The position numbers were made by a program, and so were the translations under genes. Of a stretch of 64,000 nt of DNA, positions 1 through 8,664 are shown piece after piece. Source of the stretch: Spartobacteria bacterium UBA695 (GTDB lineage Bacteria; Verrucomicrobiota; Verrucomicrobiia; Chthoniobacterales; Chthoniobacteraceae); NCBI GenBank assembly GCA_002298145.1, contig DBMP01000025.1, positions 1 to 64,000 on the forward strand, in the 5' to 3' direction. Below the pieces are notes generated by a model. It had not been told where the DNA came from and made no database searches. It worked only from the letters and a program-made list of their open reading frames with translations. The stretch's first letter is position 1; each line of letters starts with the position of its first letter.

Positions 1-401
1 GGTGTAGGCGTCGGAGTTGGGGTTGGGGTCGGCGTTGGGGGGGGCGTGGGCGTGGGGGTTGCCTGAGGGGTTGGCGTGGCGAGCACGATCTCGCTGGCGG
101 CTTCGTCCTTCGGGCTCACGGGGGGCTCCTCCGCATTTTTCTCCGGCTTGGGCTCGGGGGAGGCCTCCGGCTCCGGGGTGGGCTCGGGGGTCGGCTCCAC
201 GGTGGCAGCGGTCGCGACGGTTTTCTCTGATCCGGCTTCGTCCGGGTCGCCCGAGGGGGGCGAACCGCCGTCAAGCCAGGTCTGCATTTCGATGGGCTTG
301 CTGCCGCCAAAGGAGGTGCACAGGTAGATGATCCCCAGGACGAGGATGTGGGCCATCGCGACGAGGAGGACGTTGCGCCGAAATTTGGAATCGCCGCTCA
401 T
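1..401 (-). CDS. TonB-like envelope energy transducer protein (partial, C-terminus outside the window)
   Basis: The frame opens at an ATG seven bases after the exbD stop and runs off the left edge, giving about 133 codons. The product starts MSGDSKFRRNVLLVAMAHI and has one hydrophobic segment at about residues 9-30. A Glu/Pro-rich stretch with repeated EPTP units follows (about 65-95), then a Thr-Pro repeat that reaches the window edge. One N-terminal membrane anchor followed by a long Pro-rich rod is the TonB/TolA plan, and the position directly after exbB-exbD fits. It would couple the proton motive force to an outer-membrane receptor. The C-terminal domain that would prove TonB is not visible, so a TolA-like or other Pro-rich periplasmic protein remains possible. 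Confidence 0.65.
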   Translation of the reverse strand, partial: MSGDSKFRRNVLLVAMAHILVLGIIYLCTSFGGSKPIEMQTWLDGGSPPSGDPDEAGSEKTVATAATVEPTPEPTPEPEASPEPKPEKNAEEPPVSPKDEAASEIVLATPTPQATPTPTPPPTPTPTPTPTPT

Positions 402-408
402 CGCCTCG

Positions 409-822
409 TTATTGCTCCTTGGTCCCGACGAGGCCGACTTTGGTGACCCCGGCGGCCCGGATGGAGTCCATGACTTCCATTAGTTGCTGCACGGAAAGCG
501 ATTTATCGGCCCGGATTTGCACCGCCAGGGCGGGCCGGGTGGCTTTAAGGTTCTCGATGGCTTCGCGCACGGCCTCGGGCGGGACGGGCGATTTGCCAAT
601 GGTGACAAGGGCGTCCCGGTCGATGGAGATGGTCTCCACATCGGGCGGTTCCGCCGCGCCCTCGGCTGCTTTGTGGGTGGGCAGCACGAGCTTGCTGCTG
701 TTCTCCATAAGCGGCGTGGTGATCATGAAAATAATGAGCAGCACGAACGCCAGGTCGAGGAGCGGCGTGACGTTGAGCTCGGAGAGCGTTGTAAGCTGGT
801 GGCGGTCGGAGAAGCGTTTCAT
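409..822 (-). CDS. exbD: ExbD/TolR-family biopolymer transport protein
   Basis: The product is 137 residues, the usual ExbD/TolR size. A short cytoplasmic N-terminus with the motif LSELNVTPLLDLAFVLLIIF carries the family's conserved membrane Asp within one transmembrane helix (about residues 20-40). A periplasmic domain ending VQQLMEVMDSIRAAGVTKVGL follows, typical of ExbD. With ExbB it forms the inner-membrane proton channel that energises TonB- or Tol-type transducers. It lies six bases after the exbB stop and seven bases before the TonB-like gene, so the three are surely one operon. Confidence 0.9.
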   Translation of the reverse strand: MKRFSDRHQLTTLSELNVTPLLDLAFVLLIIFMITTPLMENSSKLVLPTHKAAEGAAEPPDVETISIDRDALVTIGKSPVPPEAVREAIENLKATRPALAVQIRADKSLSVQQLMEVMDSIRAAGVTKVGLVGTKEQ

Positions 823-828
823 GACGCG

Positions 829-1572
829 CTAGTCACGGAGCGTGTGGTCGACGTACTGGTGCTCGAATTCGCTGGAAAGCTCGGCGGCGAAGTTGTCCAT
901 CCGGACGATCAAGGCCCGGATGCTCGTTACCAGGAAGTTGTAGCCAAACATGGCGGGAATGGCTACGAGCAAGCCGGTGACGGTCGTGATCAACGCGGCG
1001 GAGACACCGGGGGCCATGGCCGTTAAGCTGGCGGAACCGGCCTCGGCGACGCCACCGAAGGTCTCCATGACGCCCCAGACCGTGCCGAGCAACCCGAGGA
1101 AGGGGGCGCCGCTGACCGCCATGGCCAGCATGATCATCCCCTCCTCCAGGCGCAGGGACGTCTCGCCCACGGCCCGCTCCAGCGAGGTGGTGACGACGCG
1201 CATCTGGGCCGGGGAAATCTTGGGGGCGTCCTCCAGACGGGCGCGGAAGGTGTCGTCCACCTCCTGGGAGCCCAGCAAGTGGAAGGTCAGCTCGCGGCAC
1301 CCGGCCCGGTAGACGGCGTAGAGGGGCGACCCCTCGAACTTCAGCTTCGATTCATAGAGGTGCAGCGGCTGGCGATGGCTCCGGAAGAGATCCAGGAAGC
1401 TGCCCGACTGCTTTTTGGCGGTGTTGACCATCCGCAGCTTTGTAACCATGACCGCCCAGGAGAAAATCGAGGCGATAAAAAGGCAAAGCAGGACCGTCTT
1501 GCCTGGCATCGTTGAGTGCTTGAAGGCAAAAATCAACCCTCCGTCGGCTAAAAATAGCGTCAATAGTGGCAT
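829..1572 (-). CDS. exbB: ExbB/TolQ/MotA-family proton channel protein
   Basis: About 247 residues from the chosen ATG. There are three hydrophobic segments: one near the N-terminus (TVLLCLFIASIFSWAVMV) and two C-terminal ones. The conserved MotA/TolQ/ExbB block includes GAPFLGLLGTVWGVMETF and a later VSAALITTVTGLLVAIPAM. It forms the pentameric proton channel with ExbD. The frame could begin 28 or 19 codons earlier, but those starts collide with the start of the divergent secreted-protein gene at 1628. The internal ATG (MPLLTLFLADGG) is therefore preferred. TolQ rather than ExbB cannot be excluded. Confidence 0.88.
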   Translation of the reverse strand: MPLLTLFLADGGLIFAFKHSTMPGKTVLLCLFIASIFSWAVMVTKLRMVNTAKKQSGSFLDLFRSHRQPLHLYESKLKFEGSPLYAVYRAGCRELTFHLLGSQEVDDTFRARLEDAPKISPAQMRVVTTSLERAVGETSLRLEEGMIMLAMAVSGAPFLGLLGTVWGVMETFGGVAEAGSASLTAMAPGVSAALITTVTGLLVAIPAMFGYNFLVTSIRALIVRMDNFAAELSSEFEHQYVDHTLRD

Positions 1573-1627
1573 TTCGGCAATGACGGTAGTAAAGATCGTT
1601 GGCTTGGCGAACGCAACCTTGGCCTTC

Positions 1628-2413
1628 ATGAAAAAATTACCGATCCTTGTCCTCACCGCGCTATTGGCGTGTTTTCTGCCCCTGCGGGCCCAGCAGGCGC
1701 CTGTTTCTTCGAACCCCTACGACACTCTGGGCCGGGTGCTGAAGCCTATCGCGACGGTTTTCACCCCCGAGGCCACCAACCATGCGCTTTCGCTCTCCGT
1801 GGTGCTGGAAGAGATGACCGGGGTGCCGCCGGAGCTGCTCGGGGCGCGCTATGAGCTGCTCCTCCAACCGCCGGAGCACCTGCTCCTTCGCGGGGTTTAT
1901 AACGGGACGCCGGTGGCGCTCTGCCGGGCGGGGAATGCCGTCTGGGTGAGCCCGAACGGGGCCCCGTTTAACGATCTCACCAATCCGCCGGGGGACGCGC
2001 CTCGGCACAAGAAAAAGAAGGCTCAGGGCCTGGAGCCAATGGTGCTCCCCTTCCCTCCCCAGCAGCTCGCGCTTTTGCCGATTCTCTTCCAGGTGAAGGA
2101 AGTAGCGGCCGTCCAGGGACTGCGCACGCTGGAGGTGCGCCTGATGCCCGAGCTGGCCAAGAACCTCGGCGTGCAGGAATGGTACGCACAGTTGACGCTC
2201 ACCCCGGGGGAAAAACCGGAGCACCTGCGCCTCATCGGCCCGGGCTGGAGCATGGCGGTGCGCATTGAGCGGCTGGAGTCGGCCTCCTCCCTACCGCCGG
2301 AGACCTGGGCTGCGCCCGCGAACGCCCAGCGCCTGGACGCCACGCAGGCTCAGGCGTGGATTGAGGAACTCTCTCGCCGTGTGGACACTTACCGACCGGC
2401 TCCGAGCCGATAG
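1628..2413 (+). CDS. exported protein of unknown function
   Basis: The product is 261 residues and starts with a clear signal peptide (MKKLPILVLTALLACFLPLRA, cleavage near AQQ; no lipobox). The mature part has no motif I recognise and no further membrane segment. It carries a short basic patch (HKKKK) near residue 125 and ends in a charged helix. It is divergent from exbB, with starts about 55 bases apart, so expression may be linked with the Exb/Ton genes. A periplasmic or outer-membrane-associated role is inference from the signal peptide only. Confidence 0.7.
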   Translation: MKKLPILVLTALLACFLPLRAQQAPVSSNPYDTLGRVLKPIATVFTPEATNHALSLSVVLEEMTGVPPELLGARYELLLQPPEHLLLRGVYNGTPVALCRAGNAVWVSPNGAPFNDLTNPPGDAPRHKKKKAQGLEPMVLPFPPQQLALLPILFQVKEVAAVQGLRTLEVRLMPELAKNLGVQEWYAQLTLTPGEKPEHLRLIGPGWSMAVRIERLESASSLPPETWAAPANAQRLDATQAQAWIEELSRRVDTYRPAPSR

Positions 2414-2434
2414 TTTTTTCGGGAACTTGTGGTC

Positions 2435-2752
2435 ATGATCCATCACCTCGCGCTTTTTAAACTCAACCCGGAGATCTCTCCCGAAGAGTTGGACTCCATT
2501 ACGCGCCAGACCCGCGCCCAGTTGCTCAAAATCGACGAAGTGCTGGTGCTGCGCTGCGGCCGCAATATCGACCCGGCGGGCGAATGGGCGTTTTTCATCG
2601 CCGTGGAGGTGGAGTCGACTGAGAAGCTGGCGCTCTACAAGGAGAACGCCATCTACATCAAGCACTTGGAACGGGTGCTCAAGCCCAAGACCCGGGAGCA
2701 TTTCGAGCTAAGTTTCGAAATGGAGCCGGGGAAGGACGTCCGGTTTTCATAA
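2435..2752 (+). CDS. Dabb-family (stress-responsive alpha/beta barrel) protein
   Basis: The product is about 105 residues. It begins MIHHLALFKLNPEISPEEL and contains AFFIAVEVESTEKLALY and YIKHLERVLKP, the pattern of ferredoxin-like Dabb domains: a hydrophobic strand with His-His, a helix, and a closing strand near residue 90. Such proteins are small cytosolic dimers, often of unknown function. A GTG two codons upstream (2429) is an alternative start. It follows the secreted-protein gene by about 20 bases and could be cotranscribed with it. Confidence 0.8.
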   Translation: MIHHLALFKLNPEISPEELDSITRQTRAQLLKIDEVLVLRCGRNIDPAGEWAFFIAVEVESTEKLALYKENAIYIKHLERVLKPKTREHFELSFEMEPGKDVRFS

Positions 2753-2886
2753 ACGCGGCGTGTCTTCAAATTGCGATTCTTTGGGGGCACCGCTGGTTTC
2801 CAGAGATGCCCTTTAGTCGCAACCAAAAAAGGAGGGGCTGCCATGGATGAGGGACGTAGGAGGAAGGCTGAAAACGGTGGAAGGAA

Positions 2887-4602
2887 ATGAGTTTCCCAAT
2901 GCCGCCAAACGAAGAAGCACGGCTGCGGGTATTGCGCCAATACGGGCTGCTGGACACGCCTCCGGATGCCACTTTTGACGCGCTGGCCGCGCTGGCCGGG
3001 TTTATTTTCCACGCGCCGGTGGCGCTGGTAAGCCTGGTGGACGAGAACCGGCTCTGGTTCAAGGCCAGCACGGGGCTGCCGTGGTCGGAGGTGCCCCGAG
3101 AGCGCGGCTTTAGCACCTACGCGATCCTGGACCCGGGAGGGCTGGTGGTGCACGACGCGGCGGAGGACCCCCGCTTTAACCCGGGCCCGGCATTCGAACT
3201 CCAGCCGCCGCTGCGCTTTTACGCGGGCGCGCCGCTGCTGACCCACGAGGGGTATGCCCTGGGGGCGATCTGCATCCTGGACAGCAAGCCGCGACCGGAT
3301 TTCGATCTGCGCCAGATGCGAATTTTGCAGACGCTGAGCCGCCATGCCATGGCGCAAATCGAGCTGCGCCATTCGTTCGTCCACCTCACCCAGGAGCTGA
3401 AGGATCTCAGCCAGGTGGAGTCGGAGGCCCGCCGGAAGCTCGCGGCGCATGAGCTGGAGATGGACCGCCTCAGCGAGATGAAGGACCGCTTTGTGACGAT
3501 GCTGGCCCATGAGCTGCGCAACCCGCTGGCGTCGATCCTCAACGCGGTGGAGCTGCTGCGCTCGCCGGAGCCGGAGGATGCCGCGGAGATTATCGAAACC
3601 CAGGTGCGCCATCTCTCGCGCCTGACGGAGGATTTGCTGGATCTTTCCCGCGTGACCCGGGGTAAGCTGGTGCTGCAAAAGACGACGCTCGACCTGGTGG
3701 ATGCCGTGCGGGAGGCGGTGAAGGTGGCGAGGCCGGTCTTTACCAAGGGCGGGCAGAATCTGGTCGTCAGCCTGCCTTCGCAGCCGCTCTGGCTGGAGGC
3801 GGACCCGGTGAGGGTGCAGCAGATTGTCAGCAATTTGCTGGCGAACGCGGCGAAGTTCACTCCACCGGGGCGCAAGGTGAGCCTGGGCCTGAAGGCTGAC
3901 AGTACCGATGCGCTGCTCTACGTGGTGGACGAGGGCATCGGGCTGCCGCCGGAGATGCTGGAGCGGATTTTCGACCCGTTCGTGCAATCGGAAGGGGCCG
4001 GGGAGCGGGGGGGCCTGGGGCTGGGGCTGCCGCTGGTCCGGCAGCTCGTGCATCTGCACCGAGGCCGGGTGAAAGCGGAAAGCGACGGGGTGGGCAAGGG
4101 CTGCCGGTTCACGGTACGGCTGCCGATGGGGATGGCCCCGGCGCGCCCGATTCCGAAGCCGGACCCGCTGGACCAAGCCGCGGCGAGGCCGGAGACGGTG
4201 CCGCTTTCCTGCCGCGTGCTGGTGGTGGACGACAATACGGAATTTCGCGAGACGCTGGGCCGTTTGCTTAAGCGCTGGGGGCACGAGACGCAAGGGTGTG
4301 CCTCGGGGGCTCAGGCGCTCGACCGGGCGCTCTCCTTCCAGCCCGACATTGTGCTCATCGACCTGAACCTGCCGGACGTGGACGGGTTCTCGGTGGCGGA
4401 GTGTCTTTGTTCCCGCCCCGAGCTGGCGAAAACGCACTTGGTGGCGATGAGCGGCTTCGGGGAGGAGCACGACCGGGTGCACGCAGCGCAAAGCGGGTTC
4501 CACGAGTTCGTGCTCAAGCCGGTTGACCCGGCCTTTCTGCGCAGCTTGGTGGCGATCCGCGCCGGGGTCAGCCCGGTGGCGCAGAAGACGGAGGTGAACT
4601 AG
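2887..4602 (+). CDS. GAF-domain hybrid sensor histidine kinase with C-terminal receiver
   Basis: The product is 571 residues with no membrane segment, so it is a cytoplasmic sensor. An N-terminal GAF domain covers about 5-165 (GLLDTPPDATFDALAALAG is a common GAF-kinase opening). A short coiled linker and a HisKA domain follow, with the phosphorylated His at about residue 208 in MLAHELRNPLASIL. A HATPase domain has its N box (NLLANAAKF), G1 (VVDEGIGLP), F (FDPFVQ) and G2 (GGLGLGLPLV) boxes. A C-terminal receiver has VLVVDDN and the phosphoacceptor Asp at about 492 in IDLNLPDVDG. No output domain and no adjacent response regulator are present, so the phosphoryl group probably goes to an unlinked partner. 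Confidence 0.92.
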   Translation: MSFPMPPNEEARLRVLRQYGLLDTPPDATFDALAALAGFIFHAPVALVSLVDENRLWFKASTGLPWSEVPRERGFSTYAILDPGGLVVHDAAEDPRFNPGPAFELQPPLRFYAGAPLLTHEGYALGAICILDSKPRPDFDLRQMRILQTLSRHAMAQIELRHSFVHLTQELKDLSQVESEARRKLAAHELEMDRLSEMKDRFVTMLAHELRNPLASILNAVELLRSPEPEDAAEIIETQVRHLSRLTEDLLDLSRVTRGKLVLQKTTLDLVDAVREAVKVARPVFTKGGQNLVVSLPSQPLWLEADPVRVQQIVSNLLANAAKFTPPGRKVSLGLKADSTDALLYVVDEGIGLPPEMLERIFDPFVQSEGAGERGGLGLGLPLVRQLVHLHRGRVKAESDGVGKGCRFTVRLPMGMAPARPIPKPDPLDQAAARPETVPLSCRVLVVDDNTEFRETLGRLLKRWGHETQGCASGAQALDRALSFQPDIVLIDLNLPDVDGFSVAECLCSRPELAKTHLVAMSGFGEEHDRVHAAQSGFHEFVLKPVDPAFLRSLVAIRAGVSPVAQKTEVN

Positions 4603-4638
4603 GGAGGATTCACCACGGAGGAGATTCTTATTCCCCGC

Positions 4639-5115
4639 CTAACGCGGGTGGTGATTCATCCGCGCGGGGCTGTTGATCCGCAGGCGGCGGCAGTCGCCCG
4701 CGCCGCTCAGGGCGGCTTCGACCCGCTCGAGTTCGCGATTCAGGAAGCGGTCCATGCAGTGCCCCACCCGGTCGACGCACCGGAAGAAGAGCGGACCGAT
4801 CAAGTAATCAAGGGTCAGAACGACTTCGGTGAGGCCGGGGCGGATGGGGAAAAACTCCAGGACGCCCAGGATCTCCACATTCCCTCCGCTGGAGCGAAAA
4901 AGCGTTTGGGCCCCGTTGCCGCCGGGGACTTTCTCCAGCTCGACGTCGGCGCGGAACCCCCCGGGTAGCCGAGCCACAAAGTGGGCCCGCCCCTCGGAGG
5001 AAACGACGGCGATGTCAAACCTTGCCAACTCACGACGGTAGCCGGGCAGATCGGCCAGCCGAGCCTGCGCTGCCTCGCGCGACGCAGGCAGATGAAACGT
5101 CTTCTGTAGTAGCAT
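4639..5115 (-). CDS. SRPBCC/polyketide-cyclase-like protein of unknown function
   Basis: The product is 158 residues and soluble. It starts MLLQKTFHLPASREAAQARL and alternates strands with a long C-terminal amphipathic helix (FLNRELERVEAALSG). This is the helix-grip pattern of START/SRPBCC ligand-binding domains. The fold assignment is from pattern only. It lies downstream of bioD on the same strand across a gap of about 60 bases, and a link with biotin synthesis is not evident. The last 20 residues look disordered. Confidence 0.6.
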   Translation of the reverse strand: MLLQKTFHLPASREAAQARLADLPGYRRELARFDIAVVSSEGRAHFVARLPGGFRADVELEKVPGGNGAQTLFRSSGGNVEILGVLEFFPIRPGLTEVVLTLDYLIGPLFFRCVDRVGHCMDRFLNRELERVEAALSGAGDCRRLRINSPARMNHHPR

Positions 5116-5174
5116 GAGCTCCCTCTCTCTCCAAATGCCTACGGAAGTCGGGAGCTTGCTGAGCGTCAGGGAAT

Positions 5175-5819
5175 CTATTTTGCGCCGAGGCGGGTTTGCA
5201 GTTCGGCCCCGTCGAGCGAGGTCTGCCCGGGGGCGACTTCGAAGAGGACGGGAGCCCCGAGCAGTTCTTCGAGCAGTTCGCGGTTGGTGGCGGCGGCGGG
5301 GTCGTTCTCCGGTTCGGCGCGGTTGAAGATGATCCCGGCAAATTTCAGCCCCCGGCGCTCGATGTCGCGAACGGTGAGGAGCGCGTGGTTCAAGGCGCCG
5401 AGGCGGTTGCGAACGACCACGGCCACGGGGAGGCCCATCTCCGCCGCGAGGTCTGCGACGTAGTAATCCCGGGTAATGGGGACCATCCAGCCGCCCACGC
5501 CCTCGACGACGACGGAGCGGTGTGCCGCGCGCAGCCGATGGAAGGCGGACAGGACGGAGGCGACGTCTGCGGGGCGGTTTTCGAGCTTGGCGGCGGTGTA
5601 GGGGGCGGTGGGCGAGGCGAAGTAGACGGGGTTGATCTCGTCCAGCGGGACGGAGCGGCCACAGGCTTCGTGGAGCTTTTCGGCGTCCTCGCGGCTGCCG
5701 CAGCAGAAGGGTTTCATCGGGGCGGTGTCGAGCCCGGCTTCGCGCAGCGCCCGCACCAGGAGCGTGGAAACGTAGGTTTTCCCCGCGTCGGTATCAATTC
5801 CGGTAATGAATAGGTTCAT
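5175..5819 (-). CDS. bioD: ATP-dependent dethiobiotin synthetase
   Basis: The product is 214 residues, the usual BioD size. It starts MNLFITGIDTDAGKTYVS, the deviant P-loop of BioD, in which a GTDT-like element precedes GKT. It continues with MKPFCCGSREDAE (substrate-binding Lys/Cys region) and VVEGVGGWMVPI (the acidic EGxGG motif). BioD closes the ureido ring of 7,8-diaminopelargonate with CO2 and ATP, the penultimate step of biotin synthesis in the cytosol. No other bio gene is in the window. It reads in the same direction as dnaN but is separated from it by a strong terminator, so it should have its own promoter in the 5820-5990 region. Confidence 0.93.
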   Translation of the reverse strand: MNLFITGIDTDAGKTYVSTLLVRALREAGLDTAPMKPFCCGSREDAEKLHEACGRSVPLDEINPVYFASPTAPYTAAKLENRPADVASVLSAFHRLRAAHRSVVVEGVGGWMVPITRDYYVADLAAEMGLPVAVVVRNRLGALNHALLTVRDIERRGLKFAGIIFNRAEPENDPAAATNRELLEELLGAPVLFEVAPGQTSLDGAELQTRLGAK

Positions 5820-5873
5820 TTTGAAAAAAGCCTCGTTTTCAACCCGAGGGCCAGCCCCCAGCCTCAGCCTCCT

Positions 5874-5899
5874 CGTTACGAATCTCCAGATTTGTAACG
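5874..5899. repeat. palindromic element, copy A of a two-copy family
   Basis: A 26-base inverted repeat with arms CGTTACGAATCT and AGATTTGTAACG around a CC centre; one pair is a G-T wobble. It shares its frame (CGTT.C.AATCT / AGATT.G.AACG) with the element at 5955-5980, which points to a short dispersed palindromic repeat family in this genome. It lies between bioD and dnaN in non-coding DNA. Confidence 0.6.
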
Positions 5900-5954
5900 C
5901 CCTTGTCTGGTTCCATCACGGCACTGAACGAATCAAAGATTCGCAGACAGAAGA

Positions 5955-5980
5955 CGTTCCCAATCTGGAGATTGGGAACG
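5955..5980. repeat. palindromic element, copy B of a two-copy family
   Basis: A perfect 26-base inverted repeat with arms CGTTCCCAATCT and AGATTGGGAACG around GG. It is the same length and keeps the same core as copy A, but the arms carry compensated changes (TTAC to TTCC with GTAA to GGAA). That suggests selection for pairing. It is not followed by a T run, so it is not itself a terminator. The dnaN terminator lies about 16 bases to its right. Confidence 0.65.
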
Positions 5981-5987
5981 AGCGGGG

Positions 5988-6024
5988 AAGAAAAAGCCCG
6001 TTCCCCACCGAAGCGGGGAACGGG
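5988..6024 (-). terminator. Rho-independent terminator of dnaN
   Basis: On the minus strand a perfect 10-base-pair stem (CCCGTTCCCC / GGGGAACGGG, arms at 5997-6006 and 6015-6024) closes an 8-base loop. It is followed at once by CTTTTTCTT. It sits about 34 bases beyond the dnaN stop, which is the expected place, and it should insulate bioD from dnaN transcription. Confidence 0.88.
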
Positions 6025-6057
6025 TAAATCGTTTCGTGCCTCTTGGCGGCTTCTTCC

Positions 6058-7152
6058 CTACGAAATGCGCATCGGCATGATGACGTAGAGGAACGGGCCC
6101 TGGATCTTGATGACGCCGGGGCTCATTTCGTCGATGAGGTCGAGGTAGACTTCGTCGACGGCGAGGTTCTTCAACGGGGCCATGAGGAATTCCGGGTTGA
6201 AGGCGATCGCCATGTCTTTGCCTTTGTAGGGGATGGCCAGGGATTCGTGCGCCTCGCCCACGTCCGGGGTGTTGGCGGCGATTTCGAGGTTGTTCTTGGT
6301 GAAGACCAGCTTGACGGAGTTGCTCTTCTCGCTGGAGAGGAGCGAGACGCGGTGAACGGCGTCGTGGAAGAGCGCGCGTTCCAGGGTGATGCGTTCCTTG
6401 GTTTCCGCCGGGATGACCTGCCGGTAGTTGGGATAGTTGCCCTCGATGAGCTTGGAGACCAGGAATGTACCGTCGACTTCGAAGGCGGCTTGGTTTTCAC
6501 CAATGCTGACTTTGATGTCGCCTTCGTCGGAGAGCAGGCGCTGGATTTCTCCAATCGCCTTGGCCGGAATGATGACGTCGCCTTCGTGGCTGCGCGGGAA
6601 TTCGAGCTCGATGTCCACGAGCGCGAGGCGGCGGCCGTCGGTGGCAACCAGCGTGAGCTTGTTGTCGCGGAAGGAGAAGAGGATGCCGTTCAAGACGTAG
6701 CGGGTCTCGTCGGTGGAGATGGCGTAGGAGGTCTTTTTCAGGGCCTCGCGGAGATCCTTCTGGCGCAGGGTGAAGGTCTTGGCGTTCTCAAACTTCGGCA
6801 GCGGGGGGAATTCCTCCTCCGGCAGGCCGAGGATCTTGAAGAAGCTGGGGCCGCTGCGGATGGAGGCGACGTTCTTGGAGTCGACCTCGATGGTGATCTC
6901 GCTGGCGGGAAGTTCGCGCACGATGGAGAGGAGGCGACGGGCCGGGAGGGTCGTGGCGCCGGGTTTTTCGATCGCGGCCTCCACGCCGGAGCGGATGCCT
7001 ACGTCGAGGTCGGATGTGGTGAACCGCAACTGGCCGTCGGCTGCTTGCAACAGGACGTTGGAGAGGATCGGCAACGTGGTGCGGGTGCTGACCACGTTTT
7101 GGACGGTTTGCAGACCTTCGAGGAGCTTCTCTTTGCTAACGCTGAACTTCAT
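6058..7152 (-). CDS. dnaN: DNA polymerase III subunit beta (sliding clamp)
   Basis: The product is 364 residues, typical of the clamp. It starts MKFSVSKEKLLEGLQTVQNVV and contains LPILSNVLLQAADGQL, TDGRRLALVDIE and the C-terminal MPMR(I/L)-type end (YVIMPMRIS) that lines the peptide-binding pocket. It forms the dimeric ring that tethers DNA polymerase III. It lies downstream of dnaA on the same strand after about 100 bases, the classical dnaA-dnaN order, and ends in a strong terminator. Confidence 0.97.
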   Translation of the reverse strand: MKFSVSKEKLLEGLQTVQNVVSTRTTLPILSNVLLQAADGQLRFTTSDLDVGIRSGVEAAIEKPGATTLPARRLLSIVRELPASEITIEVDSKNVASIRSGPSFFKILGLPEEEFPPLPKFENAKTFTLRQKDLREALKKTSYAISTDETRYVLNGILFSFRDNKLTLVATDGRRLALVDIELEFPRSHEGDVIIPAKAIGEIQRLLSDEGDIKVSIGENQAAFEVDGTFLVSKLIEGNYPNYRQVIPAETKERITLERALFHDAVHRVSLLSSEKSNSVKLVFTKNNLEIAANTPDVGEAHESLAIPYKGKDMAIAFNPEFLMAPLKNLAVDEVYLDLIDEMSPGVIKIQGPFLYVIMPMRIS

Positions 7153-7251
7153 AAAAGGTGGATTGGTAAAATCTAAGGGGCTAATGGGGACCTCTGCGCT
7201 ACTTGAACCCGGTTTGTTGGATCAAAGGCAATCCCGGGCCAAGTGTCAAGG

Positions 7252-8664
7252 TTATCGGTTTAGTTGGCTATCCAAAAATGAGACGGTCTGGCGAACCTGG
7301 TCTTCTCCGGCCATCCGTTCTTTGACGAGGCGGCAGGCGTGGAGCACGGTGCCGTGGTCGCGCCCTCCGAAGGCGTCGCCGATTTCGCTCAGCGAGGTTT
7401 TGGTGAGTTCGCGGGCCAGGTACATGGCGACTTGGCGCGGGAAGGCGATGTTGGCCGGGCGGCGTTTGCTGGTCATGTCGGCCAGGCGCACGTCGTAGTG
7501 TTCGGCGACTTTGCGCTGGATTTGCTCGATGGTGACGGCCCGGCGGGCTTCCTCCTGGAGAATGTCTTTGAGGAGGTGTTCCACGGTGTCCGGGGTCAGC
7601 TCACGGCCGCTCAAGGAGGAGAAGGAGGCGACGCGCATGAGGGCCCCTTCGAGGCGGCGGACGTTGGTTTTGATGCGTTCGGCCAGGAATTCGTAGATGG
7701 AGGGGTCGAGCTTGATGGTCATCGCTTGCGCTTTCTTGCGCAAAATGGCGACGCGGGTCTCGATGTCGGGCGGCTGAAGCTCGGCGGTGAGGCCCCATTC
7801 GAACCGGGAGACGAGACGGCCTTCGAGGTTCTGGATTTCGCTCGGGGGACGGTCGCTGGAGAGGATGATCTGTTTGTGGCCGTCGAAAAGGGTGTTGAAG
7901 GTGTGGAAGAATTCTTCCTGGGAGCGCTCTTTGCCTGCGAGGAACTGGATGTCGTCGATTAAGAGGACGTCGGCCTGGCGGTATTTGTTGCGGAATTTGA
8001 CGAGTTTGCCGTTCTGGATGGCGTCGATGAATTCGTTGGTGAACTTCTCGCTGGAGAGGTAGACGACTTTGGCCCCTTTTTTGGCCCCCTGGACATGCTG
8101 GCCGATGGCGTGCATGAGGTGGGTTTTGCCAAGGCCCACTCCGCCGTAGAGGAAGAAGGGGTTGTAGGTCTTGGCCGGGTTCTGGGCGACGGCCAGGGCG
8201 GCGGCGTGGGCAAACTGGTTGTTGGTCCCGACGACGAAGGAATCAAAGGTGTTGCGCGGGTTGAGGCCGTTGGGGGGCGTTTTTTCGCCGGTGCCGTTGG
8301 CGGTGCCACTCGCGGCGGCGGGGGCGGCGCCGTTGGCCGGGGTGTGGCGCGCGGTGGCCTTGGAGGTACCGGCGGCGGCGGGGGCCGCTTCGGCGGGCTC
8401 TTTTTCGGGCGGGGTGTCGGCGATGGTGAAGTTCACCTTGCGCGGGCTGCCGAGCACTTTGACCAACGAGGACTGGAGGAGGCCCATGTAGTTGGTCTCG
8501 ATCCAGAGCTGGTAGATGTTATTGGGCACCCGCAGCGTGATCTGGTTTTCGTCCGCCGCGAGAAGCGCGATCGCCTTGAACCAACGCTGGAACGTATCGC
8601 CGCTCACCTCCGGACGGATGGCGTCGGCGATATGCTTCCAGATCATGGCGAAATGGTCTTCCAT
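7252..8664 (-). CDS. dnaA: chromosomal replication initiator protein DnaA
   Basis: The product is about 470 residues from the ATG giving MEDHFAMIWKHIADAIRP; an upstream in-frame extension lacks support. An N-terminal DnaB-interaction domain covers about 1-85. It is followed by a low-complexity Ala/Gly/Thr/Pro linker (about 90-145) and an AAA+ domain with Walker A GGVGLGKTHLMHA and Walker B LLIDDIQFLAGKERSQEEF. A C-terminal DnaA-box-binding helix-turn-helix ends with GGRDHGTVLHAC. An exact DnaA box (TTATGCACA) lies eight bases upstream of the start codon, so autoregulation is likely. The linker is unusually Ala/Gly-rich. Confidence 0.97.
   Translation of the reverse strand: MEDHFAMIWKHIADAIRPEVSGDTFQRWFKAIALLAADENQITLRVPNNIYQLWIETNYMGLLQSSLVKVLGSPRKVNFTIADTPPEKEPAEAAPAAAGTSKATARHTPANGAAPAAASGTANGTGEKTPPNGLNPRNTFDSFVVGTNNQFAHAAALAVAQNPAKTYNPFFLYGGVGLGKTHLMHAIGQHVQGAKKGAKVVYLSSEKFTNEFIDAIQNGKLVKFRNKYRQADVLLIDDIQFLAGKERSQEEFFHTFNTLFDGHKQIILSSDRPPSEIQNLEGRLVSRFEWGLTAELQPPDIETRVAILRKKAQAMTIKLDPSIYEFLAERIKTNVRRLEGALMRVASFSSLSGRELTPDTVEHLLKDILQEEARRAVTIEQIQRKVAEHYDVRLADMTSKRRPANIAFPRQVAMYLARELTKTSLSEIGDAFGGRDHGTVLHACRLVKERMAGEDQVRQTVSFLDSQLNR

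Noticed and set aside
1..75. Tandem GGNGTN repeats at the left edge, considered as a satellite or CRISPR-like array
   Set aside because: They are codons for a Thr-Pro repeat in the TonB-like gene; unit length and spacing are not those of CRISPR.
2653..4503. A 616-codon minus-strand frame antisense to the histidine kinase
   Set aside because: Its product is His/Arg/Gln-rich low complexity, while the plus-strand kinase has all expected motifs.
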